Source of the DNA: Planctomycetota bacterium
GTDB taxonomy: Bacteria > Planctomycetota > Planctomycetia > Pirellulales > Pirellulaceae
Direction of reading: 5' to 3'
Length of the DNA stretch: 19,806 nucleotides
Assembly (NCBI GenBank): GCA_026692885.1
Contig: JAPLNJ010001107.1
Coordinates: 1-19,806 of the forward strand
Shown: positions 7,353-14,370 of the stretch, piece after piece
Layout: the number at the start of each line of letters is the position of its first letter
Numbering within the stretch: the stretch's first letter is position 1
Notes under the pieces: generated by a model
What the model was told of the DNA's origin: nothing
Database searches by the model: none
Seen by the model: only the letters and a program-made list of their open reading frames with translations
Translations under genes and position numbers: made by a program

Positions 7353-8610
7353 TCACCGCTGCGGCTTGGCCTGTCGTCGACTGATTCAACGCGATCGCCA
7401 CATTCTTATCCGTCTGCAGCGGACGGCCATGGATTACGTTCACGGGGCACTCGGGATCGGGGTTCTCGTAATTCAGCGTCGCGGGAACGAGGCCGGCGCC
7501 CACCGCTAACACGCTGCCGACAGTCTCCACGGCCCCGCTGCCAGCCCCTAGGCTACCAAAGTAGCTCTTCAATGCTGTCACGGGCGTATCACCCAGACAA
7601 TCGTGAATCGCTTGGGCTTCCATACGATCGTGCTTGACGGTGCTGGCCCCATGTGCGTTGACATGGCCAATATCCTGAGCCCGCAGGCCGGATCGAGCCA
7701 GAGCCTCGCGAATGGAATGACGCACTCCGTCGCCCGGCCCAGGTTGATAGTCCGGCGTGGCTTCGAAGCCACGGCCATAACCCAAGACGCGGGCCAAGAT
7801 CCGGGCTCCGCGGGCCTCCGCGTGCTGCCGCCGCTCCAGGATGATCGCTCCGGCGCCTTCACCAATGACCCCGCCGTCCCGCCTCGCGTCGAAGGGCCGT
7901 GCCGCACGCTGGGGATCATCGTGGCGGTGCGAACAATCCTTGTCGCCGCGGTACAACATGTGAGTGAGATTGGTCCGAGTACCTGACCCCCCAGTAATCA
8001 TGACGTCGGCCGCGCCGCGTTCGATCACGGCCACCGCTTCAATGAAGGCCAACAGGCAGGAGACTTCGTCCAAGGTAATGGTGTTATTCGGGCCGCGTGC
8101 ATCCTGAGAGATCGCCAAGTGGCAGGCCACCATGTTTGGCAGGTACTTTAGCATCCACAGCGGATACAGGTGACTCATGATGCTGACGCCCCACAACTCC
8201 CGCTGCAACTCACCGTCCACGATGCACTTGCGGTAGGCGTCGGCCAATTCTTCCAGTTCGCAGTAGAACATCTCGCTGCCGAGAACGATGCCGAAACGAT
8301 CCGGCTCAACGGAACCGGTCTGCAGTCCGGCGTCCTCCAAGGCCATGATGGCAGCCGAGTAGCCCGTCTGGATTTCTCGGCACATCACCTTCAAGCTCTT
8401 CCGCGGCTTGACGAACTGTTTGGGGTCGAAATTCCGGATCTCCGCGCCGAACTTCACCGGCAAGTTCGTGTTGGCGGCAAACGACAAGGGCCCGACCCCG
8501 CTCCGGCCCTGCATCAGAGAATTCCAAAACGCGTCCTTGCCGACGCCAATGGGGCTGACCACCCCCAGTCCCGTGATGACCACCTCCGACGATTGAAGCA
8601 TGTGACGCAT
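7336..8610 (-). CDS. Beta-ketoacyl-ACP synthase-like protein with altered active site
   Basis: The thiolase-fold protein (424 residues from the ATG at 8610) aligns along its length with FabF. Recognisable blocks are VVITGLGVVSPIG (residues 10-22), GPNN...ADVMITGG, RPFDARRDGGVIGEGAG, HVNAHGAST and TLNYENPDPECP. Catalytic positions differ. Where FabF has Cys in TACA, this protein has Glu182 (TLDEVSC). The first His (His320, NAHG) is kept. The second His of the KSMTGH motif is Ser353 (KSYFGSLGAG). The C-terminal GFGGHN loop is replaced by STTGQ (411-415). It therefore probably cannot condense acyl chains and may act as a chain-length-factor-like partner or a decarboxylase. A GTG at 8622 and an ATG at 8601 are alternative starts, and none has an ideal ribosome binding site. 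No acyl carrier or partner synthase lies nearby. Confidence 0.88.
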   Translation of the reverse strand: MRHMLQSSEVVITGLGVVSPIGVGKDAFWNSLMQGRSGVGPLSFAANTNLPVKFGAEIRNFDPKQFVKPRKSLKVMCREIQTGYSAAIMALEDAGLQTGSVEPDRFGIVLGSEMFYCELEELADAYRKCIVDGELQRELWGVSIMSHLYPLWMLKYLPNMVACHLAISQDARGPNNTITLDEVSCLLAFIEAVAVIERGAADVMITGGSGTRTNLTHMLYRGDKDCSHRHDDPQRAARPFDARRDGGVIGEGAGAIILERRQHAEARGARILARVLGYGRGFEATPDYQPGPGDGVRHSIREALARSGLRAQDIGHVNAHGASTVKHDRMEAQAIHDCLGDTPVTALKSYFGSLGAGSGAVETVGSVLAVGAGLVPATLNYENPDPECPVNVIHGRPLQTDKNVAIALNQSTTGQAAAVIIAGP

Positions 8611-8670
8611 CCAAACTGGCACTACACGAAGAATTCGCTCTCCTGGCCTCGGTGCCCAGGATTCGGTAAG

Positions 8671-8687
8671 GCCGGATTATAACCGGC
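8671..8687 (-). promoter_or_regulatory. Candidate promoter of the synthase-like gene, -10 inside a dyad
   Basis: On the minus strand a perfect TATAAT (plus-strand 8676-8681) lies within the palindrome GCCGG-N7-CCGGC (8671-8687), about 65 bases before the ATG at 8610. No good -35 is present at 17-18 bases, so activation or a non-canonical factor may be needed. The dyad overlapping the -10 would suit a repressor. Confidence 0.4.
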
Positions 8688-8747
8688 GGGCAACTGGGAC
8701 CGCCAGTGGACCTAGTGCTTTGTCAAAGCTTGAGGTTAGGGTTGTGA

Positions 8748-8801
8748 GCGGCAAGGCACTAGCCGCCGGTTTCGAGCCACGGGCGGCTAGCGCCTTGCCG
8801 C
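8748..8801. repeat. REP-like palindrome, GGCGGCTAGCGCC family, copy 2
   Basis: The arms at 8748-8767 (GCGGCAAGGCACTAGCCGCC) and 8782-8801 (GGCGGCTAGCGCCTTGCCGC) pair over 20 bp with one mismatch that could form G-U in RNA. The loop is 14 bases. It starts 31 bases downstream of the glycosyltransferase stop, so it may also terminate the proS operon transcript. The arms match those at 5549-5606. Confidence 0.82.
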
Positions 8802-8831
8802 CTACTTAGCGCGAGCATGAGCCGCCTGAAC

Positions 8832-9953
8832 TTACCCCCTTTTTCTGCCCGTGGTCTCCAGAATCGTGATCAGTGCCAGGACACATACGACCATCAGCAC
8901 AATGATCCCAGCCCCCACCCAATCCACCCGACGCAGCAACAGAGCCGCCAAACCACACGTGGCCGTGGTCAGGTAGATCGTCAGCACCGCCTGGCCTTTG
9001 GACAGCCCCAATTCCACGAGGCGATGGGAGAAATGACTCTTGTCTGCCTGCACAGGGCTGCGCCCCTCGCGGATCCGGATCCACAGGACGGTAAACATGT
9101 CGTAGATGGGCACGGCCATGACGCAAAGCGGGGTCAAGATGGCATGCTGGGATTGGCTGCCGTAGCTGGCGTAGGTTGCCAGCAGCGTCAGGATAGCGAT
9201 GTTGAACCCCACAAAATAGCTTCCCGCGTCGCCCATGAACAACTTCGCCACCGGCCGGTTATGCCAGAGGAATCCCAACAATCCACCCACGAAGATCAGC
9301 AACAGACCGCCCACGAACAATTGCGGCCCGCTGCCCACCGGATTCGTCAACACCACGGTGGCCAGCAAGCTGGCCGCGATGGCCGCGATCCCTCCCGACA
9401 AACCGTCCATGTTGTCCAGCATATTGAACGAGTTGACCAGCGCGACGATCCAGACGACCGACAGCGTCCAGGTGATGGCGGGGATCGCAATGAAGGCTGT
9501 CAACCCACAGTCCTGCCAGACTACGCAGGCCGCGGCCACCGTGCACTGAACCCCCAATCGCAACTGCCATTTCAATCCCCACCGATCGTCCAGGAGGCCC
9601 AGAATCATCAGCACGGTGCCCGCCGCCAGCAGGGCCCACAGGCGGAAGGACTGTTGCCACAATCCGGAAACGTGGGGCCGGACGAATTCCGGCAGGAGCT
9701 CGGCGCTGATCCACTGCGACTTCACCAGCCACAGTCCGAGCTGGCCGACAGCCAGCGGCAACACCACCGCCAGCCAGATCGACAGTCCGCCGCCGAGCGG
9801 TGTCGGGGTGGTATGCACTTTTCTGGCATCGGGTCGGTCCACCAAGCCCCAGGCTGGCGCCCAACGGCGAACCAGGTACGCCGATAACCAGGCGATTAAC
9901 AGGCTCGGCAAAATCGTGGCCGGGATAAACCAGAGCGGGATCGCGGTATTCAT
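8832..9953 (-). CDS. WecA/TagO-like undecaprenyl-phosphate sugar-1-phosphate transferase (glycosyltransferase 4 family)
   Basis: The 373-residue polytopic membrane protein has around ten to eleven hydrophobic segments. It carries the MraY/WecA superfamily motifs in order: GGG after a PLGG segment (53-56), Asp122-Asp123 in LGLLDDRWG, the NSFNMLDNMDGLSGG loop (174-188) with acidic residues for Mg2+, GDAGS (241-245), and the His-rich HFSHRL (307-312) typical of WecA/TagO rather than MraY. The family transfers HexNAc-1-phosphate from a UDP-sugar to undecaprenyl phosphate on the cytoplasmic face, the first step of a polysaccharide or glycan. The sugar is not determinable. The ATG at 9953 overlaps the DUF4416 stop as ATGA, implying translational coupling. 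A TTG at 9965 is an unlikely alternative start. There are no other glycan genes nearby. Confidence 0.9.
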   Translation of the reverse strand: MNTAIPLWFIPATILPSLLIAWLSAYLVRRWAPAWGLVDRPDARKVHTTPTPLGGGLSIWLAVVLPLAVGQLGLWLVKSQWISAELLPEFVRPHVSGLWQQSFRLWALLAAGTVLMILGLLDDRWGLKWQLRLGVQCTVAAACVVWQDCGLTAFIAIPAITWTLSVVWIVALVNSFNMLDNMDGLSGGIAAIAASLLATVVLTNPVGSGPQLFVGGLLLIFVGGLLGFLWHNRPVAKLFMGDAGSYFVGFNIAILTLLATYASYGSQSQHAILTPLCVMAVPIYDMFTVLWIRIREGRSPVQADKSHFSHRLVELGLSKGQAVLTIYLTTATCGLAALLLRRVDWVGAGIIVLMVVCVLALITILETTGRKRG

Positions 9954-10483
9954 AGGCGTTCGCAAAGGTAGTTCCGGCAGCGAGTAAAGAATTCATGGTA
10001 CTCGCCACGGCGGTAGTCGGGGTAGGTCCATTCGCGAGCCTGCCATCCGCTTCCACGCCGATAGTGGAGGGTTACCTCGGCGTAGATCCCGCGTTCCAAG
10101 TACAAACGGTGATCGCGATCCTTGGTCGTCGCCAACACCAATTTCGCCTTGGTCAAGTAACCAGGATCAAGGTTCAGCGGACGGGGTTCGGGCCAACTCG
10201 TCGCCGCCCGGTACGCCTCTTCCCAGTGATTTGTCTGATGCTTGACTTCCACCAGGGCCAGCGGGTCCACCAAACGCTCAAAGGCGACCAGTTTCTTCCG
10301 CAGCCCGCAGCCCATCGTCTGCTCGTAGTAACTGGTGTCCTCGAAGGAGAAGTGGTCGCTGGCCAGCGCGATCGGCCCCCAGTGATCGACCGCGTGCTGG
10401 AGAGTCCAGTCCAGGGCAGGCACATGCCGGCTGAAGGCCGCCAGAATCAGCAGCACGGGCGAATGCGGACGGATGTCACCCAT
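9950..10483 (-). CDS. DUF4416 family protein
   Basis: The 177-residue soluble protein shows the landmarks I associate with DUF4416: an N-terminal 'HSPVLLILAAFS' strand; a 'GPIALASDHFSFEDTSYYEQTMG' block; 'LVDPLALVEVKHQTN'; the strongly conserved 'NLDPGYLTKAKLVLATTKD'; and a C-terminal 'YAEVTLHYRRG....WTYPDYR' segment. The family is conserved in planctomycetes and other deep-branching bacteria, and its biochemical role is unknown. There is no signal peptide, and the charged conserved core suggests a cytoplasmic enzyme or RNA/nucleotide-binding protein, which is speculation. It starts 15 bases after the proS stop and ends in a 4-base ATGA overlap with the glycosyltransferase start, so the three genes are probably one transcript. 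Confidence 0.88.
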   Translation of the reverse strand: MGDIRPHSPVLLILAAFSRHVPALDWTLQHAVDHWGPIALASDHFSFEDTSYYEQTMGCGLRKKLVAFERLVDPLALVEVKHQTNHWEEAYRAATSWPEPRPLNLDPGYLTKAKLVLATTKDRDHRLYLERGIYAEVTLHYRRGSGWQAREWTYPDYRRGEYHEFFTRCRNYLCERL

Positions 10484-10498
10484 GAGACAGATCCCAAC

Positions 10499-12013
10499 TT
10501 AGTACGCTTTGGCGAAAACCACCCGCCCGGTACTCGGCTTGCCCGTGAAGATACACGTCCCCGGCTCTTCGTCCCGAGCGAACGGAACGCAGCGGATGGT
10601 CACCTTCAACTCCTTCAGCAATTCCGTGGTCGCCCCATCTTCGGCCCAATGGCAGAGCGCGAAGCCGCCATGAATTTCCGGCTTCTCCGCGTTTTGGGGC
10701 GTAAAGTAGGCTTGGAAATCTTTCAAGTTATCGATCTTGGGCATATTCGCCTGCCGTAACTGTAGGGCGCGCTGGTACATGTCGCTCTGCATTTGATCGA
10801 GCAACTTGCCCGCCGTCCGCACAAACTCGTCCCGAGCGACTCCGCGTTTCTCACCCGTATCGCGCCGGCCCAAGAACACGGCATTCTGCGCAATGTCTTT
10901 GGGACCGACTTCCACCCGCAACGGCACGCCCCGCTTGATGTGCTGCCAGCTCTTCTCGCCACCCCGCAGGTCGCGATCGTCGATCCAAGCCCTAATCTTG
11001 CCGCCGGAGAACTCCTGTTGGTTCAATTCCCGCAGCAAGCTTTGGCAGTACGGCAGCACCTGAGCCCGATCTTCGTCGCTACGGTAGATGGGCAGCAACA
11101 CGACGTGCTTCGGCGCCAGTTTGGGCGGCAAGATCAAGCCGTCGTCGTCGCTGTGCGTCATGACCAAAGCGCCGATCAGTCGCGTGGACACGCCCCAGGA
11201 TGTCGTCCAGGCGTAGACCTCTTGCCCATTCTGATCCTGGAACTTAATGCCCTGCGCCCGAGAGAAGTTCTGTCCCAGGAAGTGCGAGGTGCCGGCCTGT
11301 AAGGCTTTGCGGTCCTGCATCATGGCTTCGATCGTCTGCGTGGAGACGGCGCCAGGAAAACGCTCACCGGCTGTTTTCTCGCCGCGAATGACCGGCATGG
11401 CCATCCAATTCTCCGCAAAGTTCGCGTACACATCCAGCATGCGGGCCGTCTCCTCGCGCGCCTCGGCCTCCGAGGCGTGAGCCGTGTGACCTTCCTGCCA
11501 CAGGAACTCCGTGGTTCTCAAGAACAACCGCGGGCGCAGTTCCCAACGCACGACGTTGGCCCACTGATTGATCAGGATCGGCAGGTCGCGGTACGATTGT
11601 ACCCACTGGGCATACATGGCCCCGATGATCGTCTCGCTAGTGGGGCGGACGATCAGCGGTTCATCAAGTTTCCCGGCCGGGACCAAGCCACCGTTCGGCC
11701 CAGGTTCCAGGCGGTGGTGCGTGACGACGGCGCATTCCTTGGCGAACCCTTCGACGTGCGCGGCTTCTTGCTCCAGGTAGCTGATCGGAATAAATAGCGG
11801 GAAGTAGGCATTCTCGTGCCCGGTGTCTTTGAACATGCCGTCCAGCACGCGCTGCACGTTCTCCCAGATGCCCCAGCCCCAGGGCTTAATCACCATGCAA
11901 CCTCGAACCGGCGAGTTTTCCGCCAGATCCGCCGCTTTGACGACTTGCTGGTACCATTCGGGATAATCTTCGGCACGCGTGGGACTTATCGCATTCTTGG
12001 GCGTCTTGGCCAT
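10499..12013 (-). CDS. proS: Prolyl-tRNA synthetase, archaeal/eukaryote-like type
   Basis: The 504-residue class II synthetase charges tRNA-Pro with proline. Motif 2 features appear as RPTSE (123-127) and the block from Arg156 to Ala180 (RWELRPRLFLRTTEF then WQEGHTAHA). Motif 3 is near 271-300 (TSWGVSTRLIGALVM...DDGLILPP). The anticodon-binding domain spans about 303-400, and a C-terminal domain ends in the characteristic Tyr (VVFAKAY). The short form without the YbaK-like editing insertion, plus the Tyr terminus, places it in the archaeal/eukaryotic-like group (ProS type 3). The ATG at 12013 is chosen because GGAAGGAAG lies just upstream and MAKTPKNAISPTRAEDYPEWY matches family N-termini. 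A frame extending to 12106 adds residues unlike the family. It heads the proS-DUF4416-glycosyltransferase group. Confidence 0.96.
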   Translation of the reverse strand: MAKTPKNAISPTRAEDYPEWYQQVVKAADLAENSPVRGCMVIKPWGWGIWENVQRVLDGMFKDTGHENAYFPLFIPISYLEQEAAHVEGFAKECAVVTHHRLEPGPNGGLVPAGKLDEPLIVRPTSETIIGAMYAQWVQSYRDLPILINQWANVVRWELRPRLFLRTTEFLWQEGHTAHASEAEAREETARMLDVYANFAENWMAMPVIRGEKTAGERFPGAVSTQTIEAMMQDRKALQAGTSHFLGQNFSRAQGIKFQDQNGQEVYAWTTSWGVSTRLIGALVMTHSDDDGLILPPKLAPKHVVLLPIYRSDEDRAQVLPYCQSLLRELNQQEFSGGKIRAWIDDRDLRGGEKSWQHIKRGVPLRVEVGPKDIAQNAVFLGRRDTGEKRGVARDEFVRTAGKLLDQMQSDMYQRALQLRQANMPKIDNLKDFQAYFTPQNAEKPEIHGGFALCHWAEDGATTELLKELKVTIRCVPFARDEEPGTCIFTGKPSTGRVVFAKAY

Positions 12014-12061
12014 GGTCTTCCTTCCACAATCTGTCGGGACATCCGGCACACTCGCTGCCGA

Positions 12062-12078
12062 GCGGGAGACGCTCCCGC
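12062..12078. other. Hairpin in the proS leader region
   Basis: GCGGGAG (12062-12068) pairs with CTCCCGC (12072-12078) around a 3-base loop, about 50 bases upstream of the proS ATG. With no U-tract after it in the direction of proS, it is more likely a leader structure than a terminator. Confidence 0.3.
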
Positions 12079-12167
12079 CGACCCGTGGCAGGAGACACCG
12101 CTGCACATCGGGAGATTATGGTGAGAAGTGGCGTAGGCCACAAGGCGAGCACATTCCGATCATGGTC

Positions 12168-12183
12168 GGGAAGCTCACTTCCC
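12168..12183. terminator. Hairpin at the end of the HELGH gene, stop codon in the loop
   Basis: GGGAAG (12168-12173) pairs with CTTCCC (12178-12183). The 4-base loop contains the stop codon of the minus-strand gene (12175-12177), and the stem can extend with an internal bulge through ATCAT/ATGAT. There is no T-tract, so termination is uncertain. Confidence 0.3.
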
Positions 12184-12882
12184 ATGATGGCGGCGTACGG
12201 GCTTCCGCCCGCTGCTGCCGCTCGACCGCGTCGGCTGGTATCCGTATCGAATAGCGAACCACTCCGCGTACCGTTCGCGGTCCGCATAAGCCGTGTTGCG
12301 ATCGTCGAGCAGGTGTCCCAGTTCGTGAATGAGGACGTTGTTCAGATAATAGTCGCGGACCGCCTGCTCGGTCCAAATCAGACGCCACGTGCCGTCGGAG
12401 GCGGATTTCCAACGTGCGCCAAACATTTTCGCTTCGGTCTGCTGGGCGGGCAAGGGAGGGCGAGTGAACTGTTCGACGAAGTCTGCCGCAATGGGATACA
12501 AGTATAGGGCCTGCCCCCACTGCATGCCGTAGCAGGGCGAGAGTTGCTTCTTCCGCGTCATGCGGCTCAACTGAATCACAGACAATGACTCCAGCATCCA
12601 ACCTGGCAGCGAGGCCAGTCGCCCGCGGATTTCCTGCGGGGTGACGACGTGACGGAAATCGTCGCCCGGCGGTTGGACCACCACGCGGTACTCCGCAGCA
12701 CCCCAACCTGTCGGCTCATGCCAGTCCTCCGGAGGCGCGAAGGGCTGCTGGCGACTCCGTTCGCCGCCGCGAGCGCGGCGACCGCCGGCCACGAGTTGAG
12801 GCAATCCCCGCTCGTGTTTGGCCAAGCACGTCTTTCCGCGGCTGAAAAGCCGGCTGACTTCATAGGTTGATTTGCGAGACAT
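12175..12882 (-). CDS. Putative zinc metalloprotease-like protein with HELGH motif (235 aa)
   Basis: I start at the ATG at 12882 because GGGGG lies six bases upstream and the product begins MSRKSTYEVSRLF. An ATG 12 bases earlier has no ribosome binding site. The key feature is the zincin motif HELGH at residues 186-190 in 'NNVLIHELGHLLD', followed 17 residues later by Glu207 in 'RYAEWFAIRYGY', a plausible third zinc ligand in gluzincin style. The first 60 residues are basic and low-complexity, and residues 65-180 form an alpha/beta region. There is no signal peptide or membrane helix, so it is probably cytoplasmic. The motif suggests peptidase activity, but I recognise no named family and know no substrate. 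The C-terminal 20 residues are Ser/Arg/Lys-rich and disordered. It lies between trmH and proS on the same strand. Confidence 0.75.
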   Translation of the reverse strand: MSRKSTYEVSRLFSRGKTCLAKHERGLPQLVAGGRRARGGERSRQQPFAPPEDWHEPTGWGAAEYRVVVQPPGDDFRHVVTPQEIRGRLASLPGWMLESLSVIQLSRMTRKKQLSPCYGMQWGQALYLYPIAADFVEQFTRPPLPAQQTEAKMFGARWKSASDGTWRLIWTEQAVRDYYLNNVLIHELGHLLDDRNTAYADRERYAEWFAIRYGYQPTRSSGSSGRKPVRRHHGK

Positions 12883-12912
12883 CGTAACCCCCATCCATTT
12901 CGGCCCCGTCCT

Positions 12913-12950
12913 ATGCTATGGAACCATGAGACCGAAAATCAAGTTTCGGT
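12913..12950 (-). promoter_or_regulatory. Possible promoter with a 7-bp dyad upstream of the HELGH gene
   Basis: ACCGAAA (12931-12937) and TTTCGGT (12944-12950) form a perfect stem with a 6-base loop. On the minus strand TTGATT (12937-12942) overlaps the dyad, with TAGCAT (12913-12918) 18 bases downstream. Promoter, operator or transcript hairpin are all possible. Confidence 0.28.
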
Positions 12951-13058
12951 ATCTGGCTCGAAATGACCGATGGAATGGCGAAAGACAATGCCCCGTAACG
13001 ACTTGCGTCGCGTTTTATCGCCGATGGGGGGTCTGAGAAGTGAGGCCGGTTGTGCCGG

Positions 13059-13583
13059 TCAGTTGACCGAAGGAGGTGCTTTGTCCCCTCCTCCGATTTG
13101 GCGACAGTATTCGTAGAGTGCTATCGACGTGGCCGTGGCGGCATTCAATGCGTGCGGTCGGCCGTAGACCGGTATTTCGACGACGTGATCCAGCAGCTTC
13201 AGCACGTCCTCGGTGATGCCCTGACGTTCGTGACCGATCACCAGAACCGTGCGCGGATGGAAACGAAATTCGTAGATGCTTTGGGAGTGGGTGGTCTGTT
13301 CCAGGCCGACCAGCTCGTAGCCTTCCCGCTTCAGACGTTCGAGCACCGGAAGCAGCGTGCGGTGAATTTCCAGTTCGACCTGCTCGACCGCATCGCGCGC
13401 GATGTTGCGGTCAATCTTGGGCTTGCCGCAAACAACCATCCGCCGCACGCCAAAGCAGCCGGCGGAACGGACGATGCGAGCCAAATTGATGGTGCTCTGC
13501 ATCGGCGGGCAAGCGACCACCAACTCGCGGGCACCCGGCAGTTCCACCGGCGGTTTGTGTCGGACGTGGACGAAGTCAGGCAT
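13059..13583 (-). CDS. SpoU/TrmH-family RNA 2'-O-methyltransferase
   Basis: The 174-residue protein has the three SPOUT motifs. Motif 1 is at about 30-46 (STINLARIVRSAGCFGV, with Asn33 and a catalytic Arg at 36 or 39). Motif 2 is IGHERQGI (116-123). Motif 3 is IPVYGRPHALNAATATSIALYEY (137-159), forming the trefoil-knot SAM site. The family methylates ribose 2'-hydroxyls in tRNA or rRNA using S-adenosylmethionine. The absence of an N-terminal L30e-like extension and the length fit the TrmH/TrmL-like short class, but the target nucleotide cannot be read from sequence. The ATG at 13583 lacks a strong ribosome binding site. It is on the same strand as the downstream HELGH gene, with a 176-base gap that makes an independent promoter for that gene likely. 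Confidence 0.9.
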   Translation of the reverse strand: MPDFVHVRHKPPVELPGARELVVACPPMQSTINLARIVRSAGCFGVRRMVVCGKPKIDRNIARDAVEQVELEIHRTLLPVLERLKREGYELVGLEQTTHSQSIYEFRFHPRTVLVIGHERQGITEDVLKLLDHVVEIPVYGRPHALNAATATSIALYEYCRQIGGGDKAPPSVN

Positions 13584-13746
13584 GCGATCAATCTAGGCGG
13601 AAACATCGCCTTGGGAAAGATGGTTGCGACCTGGCGTGTTCAATTTTGTGCCTGTCATGTGGCCAATTGATTTGATGCCGCTTCTAGTTCGCGTTTGGGG
13701 CTGGGGGAGGCTTCCCGGCGGAGGCCGGCGTGATCCAGTACACCAA

Positions 13747-13773
13747 TTCAAGGCACAAAATCAATGCCTTGAA
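13747..13773. repeat. Perfect 9-bp hairpin between two minus-strand genes
   Basis: TTCAAGGCA (13747-13755) pairs with TGCCTTGAA (13765-13773) around a 9-base loop. It adjoins the repeat pair at 13783-13843 and may be part of the same element. Confidence 0.5.
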
Positions 13774-13782
13774 CGCAATCGT

Positions 13783-13843
13783 AACCCGACGCGTCAGCGA
13801 GGCGATACGGCAACTGGCCCGTTCCTCGTTTACGCTTCGGGTT
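13783..13843. repeat. Inverted pair of the AACCCGACGCGTCAGCGAG repeat family
   Basis: AACCCGACGCGTCAGCGAG (13783-13801) pairs with CTCGTTTACGCTTCGGGTT (13825-13843), with three mismatches in 19. Related half-sites (GCTGACGCT-GGGTTACGA) occur at 5473-5492 and, more diverged, at 3785-3804. From memory, this motif is widespread in planctomycete intergenic DNA. Confidence 0.65.
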
Positions 13844-13874
13844 ATTGTGGGTAACTTAATTTCTTCCGGTCGCC

Positions 13875-14282
13875 TTAGTACTCGTCCGGCAACTCGTCAC
13901 GATGCCGCCTTTCGTAGTGACTATTCTCAATTCCGCCCGGCCTGGAATTGCCGCCCGGGGGCCGCAGCTGCCGGAGATTCGGCAGATCCCGCGGAAATCC
14001 CATCAACTGTAGGTACAGTTCGCGGTCGTATTCCGCGGCAAGGTCGATGATTCGCATCCGGGTAAGTCGCCACTGCCGATAGGCGAACGGGGTAGCCATA
14101 ATGGCCGTGGTCCAGCCCGAACTCGCCGGGCTCTGCCGAGTGGACCGGATTCTCGTGTCCATTTGCCGGCCTGGGTAGATCATAATATAGACTTGCTTGT
14201 CCTCGGCGAGGGGTTGCCCCAGCAACTTATCGAGGAACCGCTTCTCGGGAGCCTGAAGGTCGCAGACTTGTCGCACAACCAT
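13875..14282 (-). CDS. Unknown protein, possibly chimeric (135 aa)
   Basis: The ORF begins MVVRQVCDLQAPEKRFLDKL and ends with the basic, Arg-rich tail YERRHRDELPDEY. A weak ribosome binding site (GGGGAAG) lies about a dozen bases upstream. The first 35 residues look like a small antitoxin-like or adaptor N-terminus ('LLGQPLAEDKQVYIMI'). The last 70 residues contain 'AAEYDRELYLQLMGFPRDLPNLRQL' and 'PPGGNSRP', which has the feel of a conserved C-terminus. The two parts are joined by a low-quality Ser/Thr-rich stretch (about 40-65), so the ORF may be a fusion of two gene remnants. I do not recognise the family. It lies directly downstream of the decayed transposase on the same strand, and both may be debris of insertion and deletion events. 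Confidence 0.5.
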   Translation of the reverse strand: MVVRQVCDLQAPEKRFLDKLLGQPLAEDKQVYIMIYPGRQMDTRIRSTRQSPASSGWTTAIMATPFAYRQWRLTRMRIIDLAAEYDRELYLQLMGFPRDLPNLRQLRPPGGNSRPGGIENSHYERRHRDELPDEY

Positions 14283-14370
14283 GTCAGTACTCTTCCCCTT
14301 CTGGTTGGGCCTCCCGTCAAAATCGGACCGTGCCTTGACATCATGGCAGATTCGTCAAGATCTGGGTGCG

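Noticed and set aside
8686..8708. Sigma54-like TGGC...TTGC sequence upstream of the synthase-like gene
   Set aside because: The spacing is GG-N11-GC instead of the required GG-N10-GC, which normally abolishes function.
8817..9887. 356-codon plus-strand frame opposite the glycosyltransferase
   Set aside because: The minus-strand frame carries every WecA/TagO motif. The plus frame is a His/Gln/Arg-rich shadow.
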